From assembly GCA_022821065.1 (NCBI GenBank), contig JAJEEK010000109.1:1-64000 (forward strand): a stretch of DNA of 64,000 nucleotides, in the 5' to 3' direction. Every line of letters begins with the position of its first letter. Positions within the stretch are counted from its first letter, which is position 1. This stretch comes from Candidatus Poribacteria bacterium. GTDB lineage: Bacteria > Poribacteria > WGA-4E > WGA-3G. Positions 41,330-49,307 of this stretch are shown here, one piece after another. The position numbers were made by a program, and so were the translations under genes. The notes below the pieces were generated by a model. The model had not been told where the DNA came from. It made no database searches and was given only the letters and a program-made list of their open reading frames with translations.

Positions 41330-42560
41330 CGTTTTTACCTTCCTGTTTTTCAAATTTTTGTTGGAGATTCACCGAACGGTTGTAAAGTCCTTCAGCAACG
41401 TCTTGGTAATCCTTAGGAGAAAACCCTCTTCTTGGATGGAACGCGATTTCTTTTACCGGTTTGTCCTTCTGAAAATGCCATGCCCCAACCTCTTCCGGTA
41501 ATAGCCAACTTGGGGGTCCATTGGTCTGTCCTATGAGCAACCCCTCAAGTGTCAGATTTCCGATTTCCTCAAGCAGCCAATCGCTATGTGTTGTTATAAT
41601 CACTCTTACGCCTGCACGAACCAAGCGAGCGAGGATAACTGCCATATCCGCTTGGGCACCGGGATGCAGATGTGCTTCGGGTTCCTCAATGATGAGTGTA
41701 TCACCAGGGTTAACGAGACTTCGGAGAAATAGGACAAGAGGCGCAAGTTCTGATACCAGTGCAGCGGTTCTCGTTAAACTAACTTCTTGATCTGAACCAT
41801 TGGGACAGTAGTTGTACTTCGGATACCCGCCCTGTGAAGTTGTTACAATTATCTTTCCAGCGAGGACCCCAGATTCTAATGCGTCCGCGATGCCTTGTAT
41901 TTCAGGGACCGGCTTACCATTTCCTTCGTGAAAGGCGAGGTGGCGCATAAAATCCACGGTCACCGCTGAAAGCGTTGGAATTTCTGAAGGTCCATTATCT
42001 GAACGGAGTGTCAAATCCATGAGAGAACCGGCAACGATGGGGTAACTTTGTAGGAGACCACTACGGGCCGCTGGCAAATAGTGACACTTTTCACTATTTC
42101 GCTCTGGATTGCGGTGCCGGGTCGATATGCCCTCCCTTTTTTCATTGAGAGTGACCTTGCCATCTCCTGATCGTAATCTGAAATGCCAACCCTCTCGATC
42201 TATATCACTAAAGTTTAGTGAAACTTCGAGAGAATCGCTGTCGCTACCGCCAAAACGTTCTAAATCCGAAACCGATGCAACATCAAAACAGCGTTTGAAC
42301 GCGAGCACGACAGCGTCATGATGTGATGAAAGTTTGTGTGGTATGTTTTTCTTAATTGGCTCAGGCGTATGAGAGAATTCATCAACAAAAATGCTGTGCA
42401 GAGCATATACCAATGTAGCAAAATAGGTTTTGCCCGTATTGCTGGGACCGACAAACACCGTCAACGGACGCAGATCAATATCCGCTTCGGCAATGGGTCC
42501 GAAATTCTTAACCGAGATTTCGACCTTTGGGTGCTGCTGTGCATCTTTAATTTCGCTCAT
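41313..42560 (-). CDS. AAA/OLD-like ABC-type ATPase
   Basis: 415 residues. The start EISVKNFGPIAEADIDLRPL is the RecF/SMC-like opening; Walker A is GPSNTGKT (residues 38-45), the Walker B region is TLIIEEPEAHLHPGAQADMA, followed by VRVIITTHSDWLLEEIGNLT (H-loop). The C-terminus has no TOPRIM domain, so it is not a full OLD nuclease; the nuclease activity would come from the 40823 partner. Predicted defence- or repair-type pair. The GH88-like gene upstream is separated by a GTAG...CTAC palindrome. Confidence 0.88.
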   Translation of the reverse strand: MSEIKDAQQHPKVEISVKNFGPIAEADIDLRPLTVFVGPSNTGKTYFATLVYALHSIFVDEFSHTPEPIKKNIPHKLSSHHDAVVLAFKRCFDVASVSDLERFGGSDSDSLEVSLNFSDIDREGWHFRLRSGDGKVTLNEKREGISTRHRNPERNSEKCHYLPAARSGLLQSYPIVAGSLMDLTLRSDNGPSEIPTLSAVTVDFMRHLAFHEGNGKPVPEIQGIADALESGVLAGKIIVTTSQGGYPKYNYCPNGSDQEVSLTRTAALVSELAPLVLFLRSLVNPGDTLIIEEPEAHLHPGAQADMAVILARLVRAGVRVIITTHSDWLLEEIGNLTLEGLLIGQTNGPPSWLLPEEVGAWHFQKDKPVKEIAFHPRRGFSPKDYQDVAEGLYNRSVNLQQKFEKQEGKNERESA

Positions 42561-42588
42561 TGTTATTTCTCCTAATCCGGTTGACCTT

Positions 42589-42615
42589 GTAGACGCGCTT
42601 GCAAAGCGCGCCTAC
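42589..42615. repeat. GTAG...CTAC palindrome
   Basis: GTAGACGCGCTT (42589-42600) and AAGCGCGCCTAC (42604-42615) with loop GCA, one mismatched pair. It lies between the GH88-like gene and the ATPase gene. Confidence 0.65.
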
Positions 42616-42625
42616 CATCGACACG

Positions 42626-43996
42626 TTAGAAAAACGTTAAATACGGTTTTCCGACGATCTCCCGCCATAACAGGACTGCAAGTTCGCGGGCGTGATAATC
42701 GCCCCACATGGATGCCTCTCCACACGGGACCTTGCGCCCCTCTGGCACATAGTCCCAACCGTTCGGACGGTGATACACAGAATGCAATAACAATCCTTGA
42801 TGCGTCTCGGAGGTAGAGAGATACGGCTCAGCGAAAAGCGTTTTAGCGACCGTTAAACCTGCTTGATAGTAGGAGTCTCCTGCTTCCGTTTCATCGTGTT
42901 TTCTGAGGTAGTTTCCGAGTCGAATCAGTCCTTGTGCTGCAATCGCAGCGGCGGAACTATCCACCGGTTCATAATCGTTATACGGATCCGCTGGAACTGC
43001 CAAATAATCGCCGAGTTCGACTAAACCGGGTGCCCCGGTATCCCAATAGGGGACCCCGTCTTGTGCGGTGTTTTCAATATAGAAATCCGCTGTGGCTTCT
43101 GCTGCTTTTCGGATATGTGCTGTCGCCAAATCATAGCCGCCGTAAGGTTCGAGATCATCTTCGGAGAGTGTATCAAAAAACTCAAGTTGCTCGGCGTAAC
43201 CTGTAATAATCCACGCCAATCCACGCGTCCATGTTGTAAAAGGTGAGTACCCCTGCTGTGTGCTTGGGCAACGGTAGTTCCCATCGTTCGTATTGAAAAT
43301 AGATTCATGCACCACGCGTCCACGTAGGTCATAAGCGTCGCGCCCTTCGCCGTAATAAACGTTATAGGTCGCCGTCGTCTGTGAATGCTGGAGCAGACGT
43401 TCCAACAGACTGGTAGCGACATCACCTTCACCCATCAGCACAGCACCGAGCGTGTGTCCGAGTGCCAATACCCGTAAAGATCGGATCGTATCTGAAAAGA
43501 GCGAATGCGGTCCGTTGAAAGAGGCGATATATCCCGTCCCGTCTTTAATCTGGGTCCAGCGGCTCGCCTGCACGGCAGCGGAGGCTTTCAGTGCCAATTC
43601 ATAGAAATGCATCTCGTTAGCGTCGCGTGGGATCACACCTTCACGCATGAGGCGGCGGAGGTTGCCGTAAGTGGAAACGTTGTTGAAGCCGTGGTCATGC
43701 ACACCGATGTGTGTGACGTGCGGTGCCATCTTTTCAATCGTGTTCTGTCTGCCGATCTCAAGGAACTGCTCGTCCTCCGTAGCATCAAATTGGAGGATCG
43801 CGGAACCGAATTGGAACCCTTGCGTCCACTCTGTCCAGCCGCGTGTCGTATAGGTGCCAGCGACAGTGAAGACAGGCGTGCCTTTTTCAGGGGGCCACGT
43901 GTCCTCAATGGCTAAAATCTTCTGACCTGAGTATTCAAAAAGCGTCTCAATTTGGGGCTTCAGATCGTCAATACGTAATGAATCGTTTATCTGCAT
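42626..43996 (-). CDS. glycoside hydrolase family 88-like (unsaturated glucuronyl hydrolase-like) protein
   Basis: 456 residues, alpha6/alpha6 barrel type. Landmarks: VHDHGFNNVSTYGNLRRL (the family's H-D-x-G-F), SLFSDTIRSLRVLALGH (place of the conserved D-T-M/I-x-x-L), FTTWTRGLAWIITGYAEQLE (W-x-R-G-x-A-W), and PVDSSAAAIAAQGLIRLGNY. GH88 enzymes open unsaturated uronic acids released by polysaccharide lyases. No signal peptide, so a cytoplasmic role. Its start is preceded by the dispersed leader element at 43997-44020. Confidence 0.85.
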   Translation of the reverse strand: MQINDSLRIDDLKPQIETLFEYSGQKILAIEDTWPPEKGTPVFTVAGTYTTRGWTEWTQGFQFGSAILQFDATEDEQFLEIGRQNTIEKMAPHVTHIGVHDHGFNNVSTYGNLRRLMREGVIPRDANEMHFYELALKASAAVQASRWTQIKDGTGYIASFNGPHSLFSDTIRSLRVLALGHTLGAVLMGEGDVATSLLERLLQHSQTTATYNVYYGEGRDAYDLRGRVVHESIFNTNDGNYRCPSTQQGYSPFTTWTRGLAWIITGYAEQLEFFDTLSEDDLEPYGGYDLATAHIRKAAEATADFYIENTAQDGVPYWDTGAPGLVELGDYLAVPADPYNDYEPVDSSAAAIAAQGLIRLGNYLRKHDETEAGDSYYQAGLTVAKTLFAEPYLSTSETHQGLLLHSVYHRPNGWDYVPEGRKVPCGEASMWGDYHARELAVLLWREIVGKPYLTFF

Positions 43997-44020
43997 TTTT
44001 TAATTTTCCTTGCGGTTCGG
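43997..44020 (-). repeat. start-proximal leader element (copy 2)
   Basis: Read on the minus strand, CCGAACCGCAAGGAAAATTA continues to the ATG at 43996 with a run of As. AAGGAAAA serves as ribosome-binding site. Same module as before fabV, the UPF0182 gene and pheA. Confidence 0.7.
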
Positions 44021-44057
44021 TGAGGTGCATTGAATAAGTTAAAAATCTAAAACTGCC

Positions 44058-44564
44058 TTACGGCGTGTCTGCGGCATCAGTATCTCTATATCGTTCACAA
44101 ATCACTTCGATAAGATTGGTGGTGGATTTACCTGGGACGTTTAGTCCTACGACGACTTTACCGCCGTTTTCTTCAACGACCTCGCGCTCAATGAGTTGTT
44201 CGAGTTTATAGTCGCCACCTTTAACGTGGATGCTCGGTTTGAGTTCGGAGAGCAGATCAATCGGTGTCAATTCTGGAAAGATGACGACGTAATCGACGCA
44301 TTCCAACCCAGCGAGCATCTCTGCGCGCTCTGCTTCGGGCACAAGCGGACGGTTTTCTCCCTTGAGCTGCCGTACCGAACTATCACTGTTGACCCCGACG
44401 ACGAGCAAGTCTCCGAGCCGGCGTGCCGCCTGTAGATACCGGAGATGCCCCAAGTGTAGTACATCAAAACAGCCGTTGGTCGTGACAACAGTCTTACCGT
44501 CAGTTTTCAACTGCTGAAGAACGGATGCGAGTTCCTTGCGCTGATAGATCTTTTGATTTAACAT
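44058..44564 (-). CDS. rfaE2: D-glycero-beta-D-manno-heptose 1-phosphate adenylyltransferase
   Basis: 168 residues. The nucleotidyltransferase HxGH motif is in TTNGCFDVLHLGHLRYLQAA, followed by VVGVNSDSSVRQLKGENRPL and HVKGGDYKLEQLIEREVVEENGGKVV. It matches the stand-alone RfaE domain II (HldE C-terminal half) that makes ADP-heptose for lipopolysaccharide, implying an LPS-bearing outer membrane. No kinase domain is fused, so a separate rfaE1/hldA is expected elsewhere. Confidence 0.93.
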   Translation of the reverse strand: MLNQKIYQRKELASVLQQLKTDGKTVVTTNGCFDVLHLGHLRYLQAARRLGDLLVVGVNSDSSVRQLKGENRPLVPEAERAEMLAGLECVDYVVIFPELTPIDLLSELKPSIHVKGGDYKLEQLIEREVVEENGGKVVVGLNVPGKSTTNLIEVICERYRDTDAADTP

Positions 44565-44695
44565 GTTTGTTTTCGATAACAGTTGTCTCGGACCTCTAAT
44601 CTTAGATTTTGAAACATTAATAGTCTATCACGCCTCGGACGCTTTGACAAGTTTTTCCTTTAGAGCACCAGTGTCATCCAGTACCCAATTTTCCC

Positions 44696-44725
44696 TTGAC
44701 GCAAAAGATTGATTCCGTGTAATAT
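44696..44725 (+). promoter_or_regulatory. sigma70-type promoter of the envelope cluster
   Basis: TTGACG at 44696-44701, 18 bases, TAATAT at 44720-44725. Likely drives the two lipoprotein genes and the large envelope gene that follow within a few bases of each other. Confidence 0.5.
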
Positions 44726-44773
44726 ATATGACGTAATGTGAAACAATATCATAACATAATTATGGAGAAAAAT

Positions 44774-45178
44774 GTGTTAAGATACAGATGCCTTGCCTCT
44801 ATCACTATTTTGGCGTTTTTAATGCTGTCTGGCTGCGCGGTGTTTCGCGACACATCGCAGACCGATGCGTACAATCGGTTCGCGATACGAGCGGCACAAG
44901 CGCAACTCTGGAACGAAGCCGTTTTTCGATGGAAACAAGTTATCAATATCGATCCGGACGACTCCAAAGCGCATAATAACCTCGGCGTCGCTTACGAAGC
45001 CATTGGGAACATGGACGCTGCTCTGACGGCTTACCAACGCGCAGCCGAATTAGAACCGGACAACAGATACTACAGACTCAACTACCGACGCTGCCGTATT
45101 CACCTTCGACGCAGTGGTACTGATAACGACAACACACCGCAGATAGAAGAAAACGAATTCTCGCCCATGGAAGAGTGA
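44774..45178 (+). CDS. TPR-containing lipoprotein
   Basis: 134 residues from the GTG at 44774, six bases after GGAG; ATGs at 44738/44762 are alternatives. The signal peptide RYRCLASITILAFLMLSGC ends in a lipobox (LSGC). Two TPR units follow (AQLWNEAVFRWKQVINIDPD, KAHNNLGVAYEAIGNMDAAL with TAYQRAAELEPD). The tail is Asp/Asn-rich. Anchored in a membrane; the TPRs suggest a protein-binding role for the next two gene products, which follow closely. Confidence 0.82.
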   Translation: MLRYRCLASITILAFLMLSGCAVFRDTSQTDAYNRFAIRAAQAQLWNEAVFRWKQVINIDPDDSKAHNNLGVAYEAIGNMDAALTAYQRAAELEPDNRYYRLNYRRCRIHLRRSGTDNDNTPQIEENEFSPMEE

Positions 45179-45185
45179 GGCCCTT

Positions 45186-45902
45186 ATGCTAATCGCAAAA
45201 AACACCGGAATCCTATTGATAGTTCTAACGCTTTGCGGGTGTGGCAGCGCTGTTACGCGTGTCTCTATTCCCGTGAAAGTTGAATCCGAAATTGATATTA
45301 ATCGGTACTCTAACTTCGCTGTTCTGCCATTTGTTACTGAAAAAGAGGCGGGACGCAGTCAAAAACTACCTGAAGGAATTGGCGAGGAGATTGCATCAAT
45401 ACTCCGTAGAGGTTTAGCCCGCCAAAAACACTTTGAGGTTGTCAGTACACAGGAAACTGCGCGGATGCTGACGGGTGAAACTGTCGAGCAGGAATGGCTC
45501 TCTGATATCAAACGCCTTAGCCAACTCGGAGCGTATTTTGAGGTGAAAGGAATTATCATCGGAAGTTTTCGATTCTATTCAGATAGCCGCCCAAGACGGT
45601 ATTATGGAGAACGCTACTCCATACAGAGTCAACGCTACGTTATGGATTATCAGGACTATATGGAAAAAAACTATTACCTCTCATTGAGAGTCATGATTTT
45701 CGATGTCGAAACTGAAAAAATCATCTGGGATGAAGACTACCAACGTAGAGCTGCGGAGGCACATACGATCGGTTCCTTTATTTTTTCTCAGGCGGGTCCA
45801 CAAGCGAACACGATGCGAGAACTCGGCAAGCGTGCCGCAATGGAATTTACTCGCGAAATCTCTCCACACTATGAACGCGAAGATCGGTATCTGGTTAATT
45901 AA
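45186..45902 (+). CDS. CsgG/LpoB-like outer-membrane lipoprotein
   Basis: 238 residues. The lipobox is in GILLIVLTLCGCGSAVTRVS. The body, FAVLPFVTEKEAGRSQKLPE, IASILRRGLARQKHFEVVST, YFEVKGIIIGSFRFYS and SLRVMIFDVETEKIIWDEDY, has the A-V-L-P-F start and layout of the CsgG/GNA1162/LpoB periplasmic fold. Likely a periplasm-facing lipoprotein. It begins 8 bases after the TPR lipoprotein and precedes the large envelope gene by 17 bases, so the three form one transcript. Confidence 0.7.
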   Translation: MLIAKNTGILLIVLTLCGCGSAVTRVSIPVKVESEIDINRYSNFAVLPFVTEKEAGRSQKLPEGIGEEIASILRRGLARQKHFEVVSTQETARMLTGETVEQEWLSDIKRLSQLGAYFEVKGIIIGSFRFYSDSRPRRYYGERYSIQSQRYVMDYQDYMEKNYYLSLRVMIFDVETEKIIWDEDYQRRAAEAHTIGSFIFSQAGPQANTMRELGKRAAMEFTREISPHYEREDRYLVN

Positions 45903-45919
45903 AAAAAGGGGTTAGAGGT

Positions 45920-48900
45920 GTGAAAAAAAATAAAACCAATTTTTCAAGTTACCAGTTACCAGTTACCAGTTACCAGAAAAGAGAAAGACTTCATGAATCA
46001 TATCCGCTCTTTAACTGGTTACTGGTTACTGGTTACTGGTTACTGGTTGTCAGTTTATTGATGCCTGATGTCGGATGGGCACAAATTTTCGGGAAAAATA
46101 AGATTACAGCACAACGCTTTGATTGGCATATCCATCGGACAGAGCATTTCGATATACACTACTATCCGAGCGAAGCGAAACTTGTCCCTATTATGGCTGC
46201 GATTGCTGAAGAGGCTTACGAACAACATAGCGAAGATTTTGAACACGAACTGCAAGATAGAACGCCGCTGATCCTCTATAAATCGCACAAGGATTTTCAG
46301 GAAACCAATATCATCCTACAAGAGCTTCACGAAGGTATCGGTGGTTTCGCCGAACTCTTTAAGCACCGCATTGTGATTCCGTTCACAGGCTCCCTTGAAG
46401 CGTTTCGAGAGGTAATTTTTCACGAACTTATCCATATCTTTCAGTACGACATCATCTATCAGAAACCGCACGCACGTATCTACAGCGGCGAATTCCTCTA
46501 TTCACCTCCGATCTGGTTCATAGAAGGGATGGCAGATTATTTCGCCGAAGATAACGATGCGATCGGTGAGATGGTTATCCGCGATGCCAGCATGACGAAC
46601 AACATCGTACCGTTACCGCAACTCCAGAACTTCAACCGACTCAGTTCGCCTTATATTGGATATAAGTTAGGACAATTGGCAGTGGCGTATCTCACGGAGA
46701 CTTACGGGCGAGAAAAGATCGCTGAGATTCTACGCGGGTTACGACAGAGCCGTACGAAAGACCTTAACCGTGTTTTCACGGAAGTACTCGGCGTGGAACT
46801 CGAAGAATTCGATAAAGCATGGCGACAGACCGTCCGGAAACGCTACTGGCCCCTCATCGAAGATCGTGAACTGCCCGATCTCGTTGCGAAAAATCTTACC
46901 GAGAAATCGAGATACTCCCATAACATCAAACCGATCTGGTCGCCGAGCGGCGACATTATCGCTTACGTCACAGGGAACGACGGATTTCTTGAGGTAATTC
47001 TGATGTCCGCCAAAACAGGTGAGCGGATTGATCGGGTTACCAAACGATTTTTCCGAGAGAAATACGAAGAGATCCGAACCGATTTCAGCGGATTTGGCAG
47101 AAGTCTCGCCTGGGCACCCGATGGCGACAGAATCGCCTTCGTTGCTAAGCATCACGACGCTAACTATCTCCTCGAAGTGAACATCTTAACAGAAGAACTC
47201 ACGCAGTACTTCAGGCTCGACTATGATAACATCTCCTCTCCAGACTATGACAGCAGCGGTGAACGGATCGTGTTTTCGGCACTTAAAGAGGGGCAGACAG
47301 ACCTCTACAGTATTGAACTCTTGACGGGTGAAATCGATAGGTTGACCTTCGACGCATTTAATGACACGCACCCGTCATGGCATCCAACGACCGGCAAAAT
47401 CGTCTACACCTCCGAACGGGGGCGTAAAAATAGGCTCGTACTGATCGACCTTGACAACGGTACAGAACGCGTGTTAACCAACGGCACCTATAACGCTATT
47501 AGTCCATCATGGACACCCGACGGAGAATCGATTCTTTTCTGCGCAGATGGACAAAGCATTTATGATATATACAGGCTTGAGATCGTAGAGAAGCGCGACA
47601 CACAAGAAGCCACAATCACAGATGCTGGAGACAAACCGAAAATTGAACAGTTGGACGACGATACGGCGGAAGAAACATCAGTGTTCTCAGGAGAAAATCG
47701 TCAGCCGAAATCCATCAGCAAAGAGGGGCGTTCGCTGCGCTCACTGTCAGACATCGGTAAAGAGGTTTTCTTTTTTGCCGATAGCCGAAAGCCGACAGCC
47801 GATAGCCAATTTGAATTGACGCGTCTGACCAATATGATGACCGGCTGTTTCAATCCGAGTTTGTCACCGGACGGAAAGCAGCTGCTGTTTACTGCCTATC
47901 AGAATGGGAAATACGATGTTCATACAATGGAGATCGCTAAAACCACCGAAGAAACAGTTGAGATCACAGACATCGCTGAACCGACTGCGGTTTTAACAGC
48001 AGAAAAACCGGAGAACTATCGGATCGCCAAACGGAAGTATAGCACAAGATCCTCTTTCGCTTTAGATGCGATCTTCCCAGATTTTACGCTCGGTGCTGAC
48101 GGTATCCTGAGAAGTACGGTACAAATTACCGGTAGCGACATGTTAGGCAACCATCGGATCGGGGTCAGTGTGATGAACCAGTCCAGCTACCTCGCACCGG
48201 ATTTCATCGCACAATACGGATTCTTGACGCACCGAACGGACATCGGCGCGATGATTTACAATTATCACGAATACCATATCTTAGGCGGTATCCAGAGCAG
48301 GCGCGGTATCTTACAACGGATTACAGGACTCGGCGCGTACCTCAACTATCCGTTTGACAGGTACCATCGACTCGATCTTAACTTCTCAATGTATTCACAA
48401 CCGTTCGCCTTTAACTTCCAAACAAGTCGTCCGTTGGATCCGTTTGACAATAGAGGTCTACTTACAATAGGCTCTATCGCGTTTGTCGGAGATACGACGA
48501 TGTGGCGTGAATGGTCGCCTTATAGCGGCTCCCGATACCGCATTGAACTTGAACAATCTTTTCCAACGCTCGGTAGCGAATTGTCGCTCACAAACGTCAT
48601 CTTTGATGCCCGACGCTACTTCGGTCTCGGTAGACGTTCTACCCTCGCGGCGCGGTTGCTATTCGGGGGCAGTTTCGGTGCTGATAAGTCCTATTTCTAT
48701 CTTGGCGGTATTGATACCTTACGCGGCTACAATTATGAAGCGTTGGTCGGCACCCGCATCGGACTCGTCAATTTAGAAGTCCGTATCCCTTTGATAGATG
48801 TCCTCCATTTTGGCTGGCCAATTAGATGGACGCTTGGCGGTATTCGTGGTATTATATTTGCTGATCTTGGCGGTGCATGGTCAGACTGGCAGTACGGACC

Positions 48901-49093
48901 GGAGAACCCTTTCAACATTTTCGCCCGAGAAGGAAATGGTATTCGACTCGACGATGCCAAAGCCGCAGTCGGAATCGGGATGCGACTTGAACTCGGCCTG
49001 TTTTCAATAGACTTCGCCGCAGCGCGACATACAGACCTCACCGGATTAGAACCCGATTTCAAATACCACTTTGGACTCGGACAAGCTTTTTAA
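45920..49093 (+). CDS. large envelope protein: HEXXH metallopeptidase-like, TolB-type beta-propeller, BamA/D15-like beta-barrel
   Basis: 1057 residues, GTG start at 45920. The signal-peptide core (LLVTGYWLLVVSLL) is encoded by a dispersed palindromic repeat (45940-46053). The gluzincin-like domain carries H168-E169-x-x-H172 (FHELIHIFQYD) and Glu202 in PIWFIEGMADYFAE. Residues about 310-650 are TolB/WD40-like propeller blades (SPSGDIIAYVTG, APDGDRIAFVAK, SSGERIVFSALK, TPDGESILFCAD, SPDGKQLLFTAY). The C-terminal 380 residues (YLGGIDTLRGYNYEALVGTR, NLEVRIPLI, GLGQAF) are a surface-antigen/D15 beta-barrel. A second heptamer repeat is translated between blades (residues about 594-630). An outer-membrane assembly or surface protease role is plausible but inferred. 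Confidence 0.85.
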   Translation: MKKNKTNFSSYQLPVTSYQKRERLHESYPLFNWLLVTGYWLLVVSLLMPDVGWAQIFGKNKITAQRFDWHIHRTEHFDIHYYPSEAKLVPIMAAIAEEAYEQHSEDFEHELQDRTPLILYKSHKDFQETNIILQELHEGIGGFAELFKHRIVIPFTGSLEAFREVIFHELIHIFQYDIIYQKPHARIYSGEFLYSPPIWFIEGMADYFAEDNDAIGEMVIRDASMTNNIVPLPQLQNFNRLSSPYIGYKLGQLAVAYLTETYGREKIAEILRGLRQSRTKDLNRVFTEVLGVELEEFDKAWRQTVRKRYWPLIEDRELPDLVAKNLTEKSRYSHNIKPIWSPSGDIIAYVTGNDGFLEVILMSAKTGERIDRVTKRFFREKYEEIRTDFSGFGRSLAWAPDGDRIAFVAKHHDANYLLEVNILTEELTQYFRLDYDNISSPDYDSSGERIVFSALKEGQTDLYSIELLTGEIDRLTFDAFNDTHPSWHPTTGKIVYTSERGRKNRLVLIDLDNGTERVLTNGTYNAISPSWTPDGESILFCADGQSIYDIYRLEIVEKRDTQEATITDAGDKPKIEQLDDDTAEETSVFSGENRQPKSISKEGRSLRSLSDIGKEVFFFADSRKPTADSQFELTRLTNMMTGCFNPSLSPDGKQLLFTAYQNGKYDVHTMEIAKTTEETVEITDIAEPTAVLTAEKPENYRIAKRKYSTRSSFALDAIFPDFTLGADGILRSTVQITGSDMLGNHRIGVSVMNQSSYLAPDFIAQYGFLTHRTDIGAMIYNYHEYHILGGIQSRRGILQRITGLGAYLNYPFDRYHRLDLNFSMYSQPFAFNFQTSRPLDPFDNRGLLTIGSIAFVGDTTMWREWSPYSGSRYRIELEQSFPTLGSELSLTNVIFDARRYFGLGRRSTLAARLLFGGSFGADKSYFYLGGIDTLRGYNYEALVGTRIGLVNLEVRIPLIDVLHFGWPIRWTLGGIRGIIFADLGGAWSDWQYGPENPFNIFAREGNGIRLDDAKAAVGIGMRLELGLFSIDFAAARHTDLTGLEPDFKYHFGLGQAF
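45940..46053. repeat. CCAGTTA-heptamer palindrome, copy inside the envelope gene
   Basis: The left arm has four CCAGTTA-type heptamers (about 45945-45976), a core AAGAGAAAGACTTCATGAAT (45979-45998), and a right arm of four CTGGTTA-type heptamers (about 46015-46048). The core matches the intergenic copy at 58941-58979 (AAGAGAAAGACTTGATGAAT). It is translated in frame as residues about 7-44 of the envelope protein, including most of the hydrophobic signal core. Confidence 0.85.
47701..47808. repeat. GCCGATA-heptamer element, copy inside the envelope gene
   Basis: TCAGCCGAAATCCATCAGCA (47701-47720) ... GCCGATAGCCGAAAGCCGAC (47777-47796) AGCCGATAGCC. The intergenic copy at 61123-61214 has the same order: GTCAGCCATCAGCAAA, then GCCGAAAGCCGATAGCCGAT. 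Here it is in frame, read as a linker with KSISKEGRSLRSLSDIGKEV and FFFADSRKPTADSQ between propeller blades. Confidence 0.8.
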
Positions 49094-49098
49094 ACTTT

Positions 49099-49179
49099 CC
49101 TTGCGGTTAATCAGGGTTCTCGTGGCCGATGCGTCGTTAGTCAAGAACCGTCGCAACGTTGTTGCGACTAACCGCAAGG
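49099..49179. repeat. inverted pair of the leader-element core with inner hairpin
   Basis: CCTTGCGGTTA (49099-49109) and its exact complement TAACCGCAAGG (49169-49179) enclose a perfect hairpin GTCGCAAC (49150-49157) GTT GTTGCGAC (49161-49168). TTTAAACTTTCC on the left and ATAATTAAAAAA on the right mimic the leader module in both orientations. It may act as terminator for the envelope gene. Confidence 0.65.
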
Positions 49180-49283
49180 TATAATTAAAAAACAAATCTC
49201 TCTTTTTTTAACCAGGACGATTAGCCGAAACGAAGTGGAGGCGGATAAACGGAGAACGACGCACCCACCGCGAAAACCCTAAT

Positions 49284-49307
49284 CGAACCGCAAGGAAAAT
49301 TAAAAAT
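49284..49307 (+). repeat. start-proximal leader element (copy 3, UPF0182 gene)
   Basis: CGAACCGCAAGGAAAATTAA runs into the ATG at 49308. Upstream, GCCGAAACGAAGTGGAGGCG (about 49224-49243) resembles the sequence in the fabV leader. Confidence 0.7.

Noticed and set aside
44738..44773. Upstream ATG starts for the TPR lipoprotein
   Set aside because: The GTG at 44774 has GGAG six bases ahead and gives a standard lipoprotein signal; the upstream ATGs lack a ribosome-binding site.
45940..46053. CRISPR-like interpretation of the CCAGTTA heptamers
   Set aside because: Units are 7 bases in inverted arms without spacers, and copies occur singly at scattered sites.
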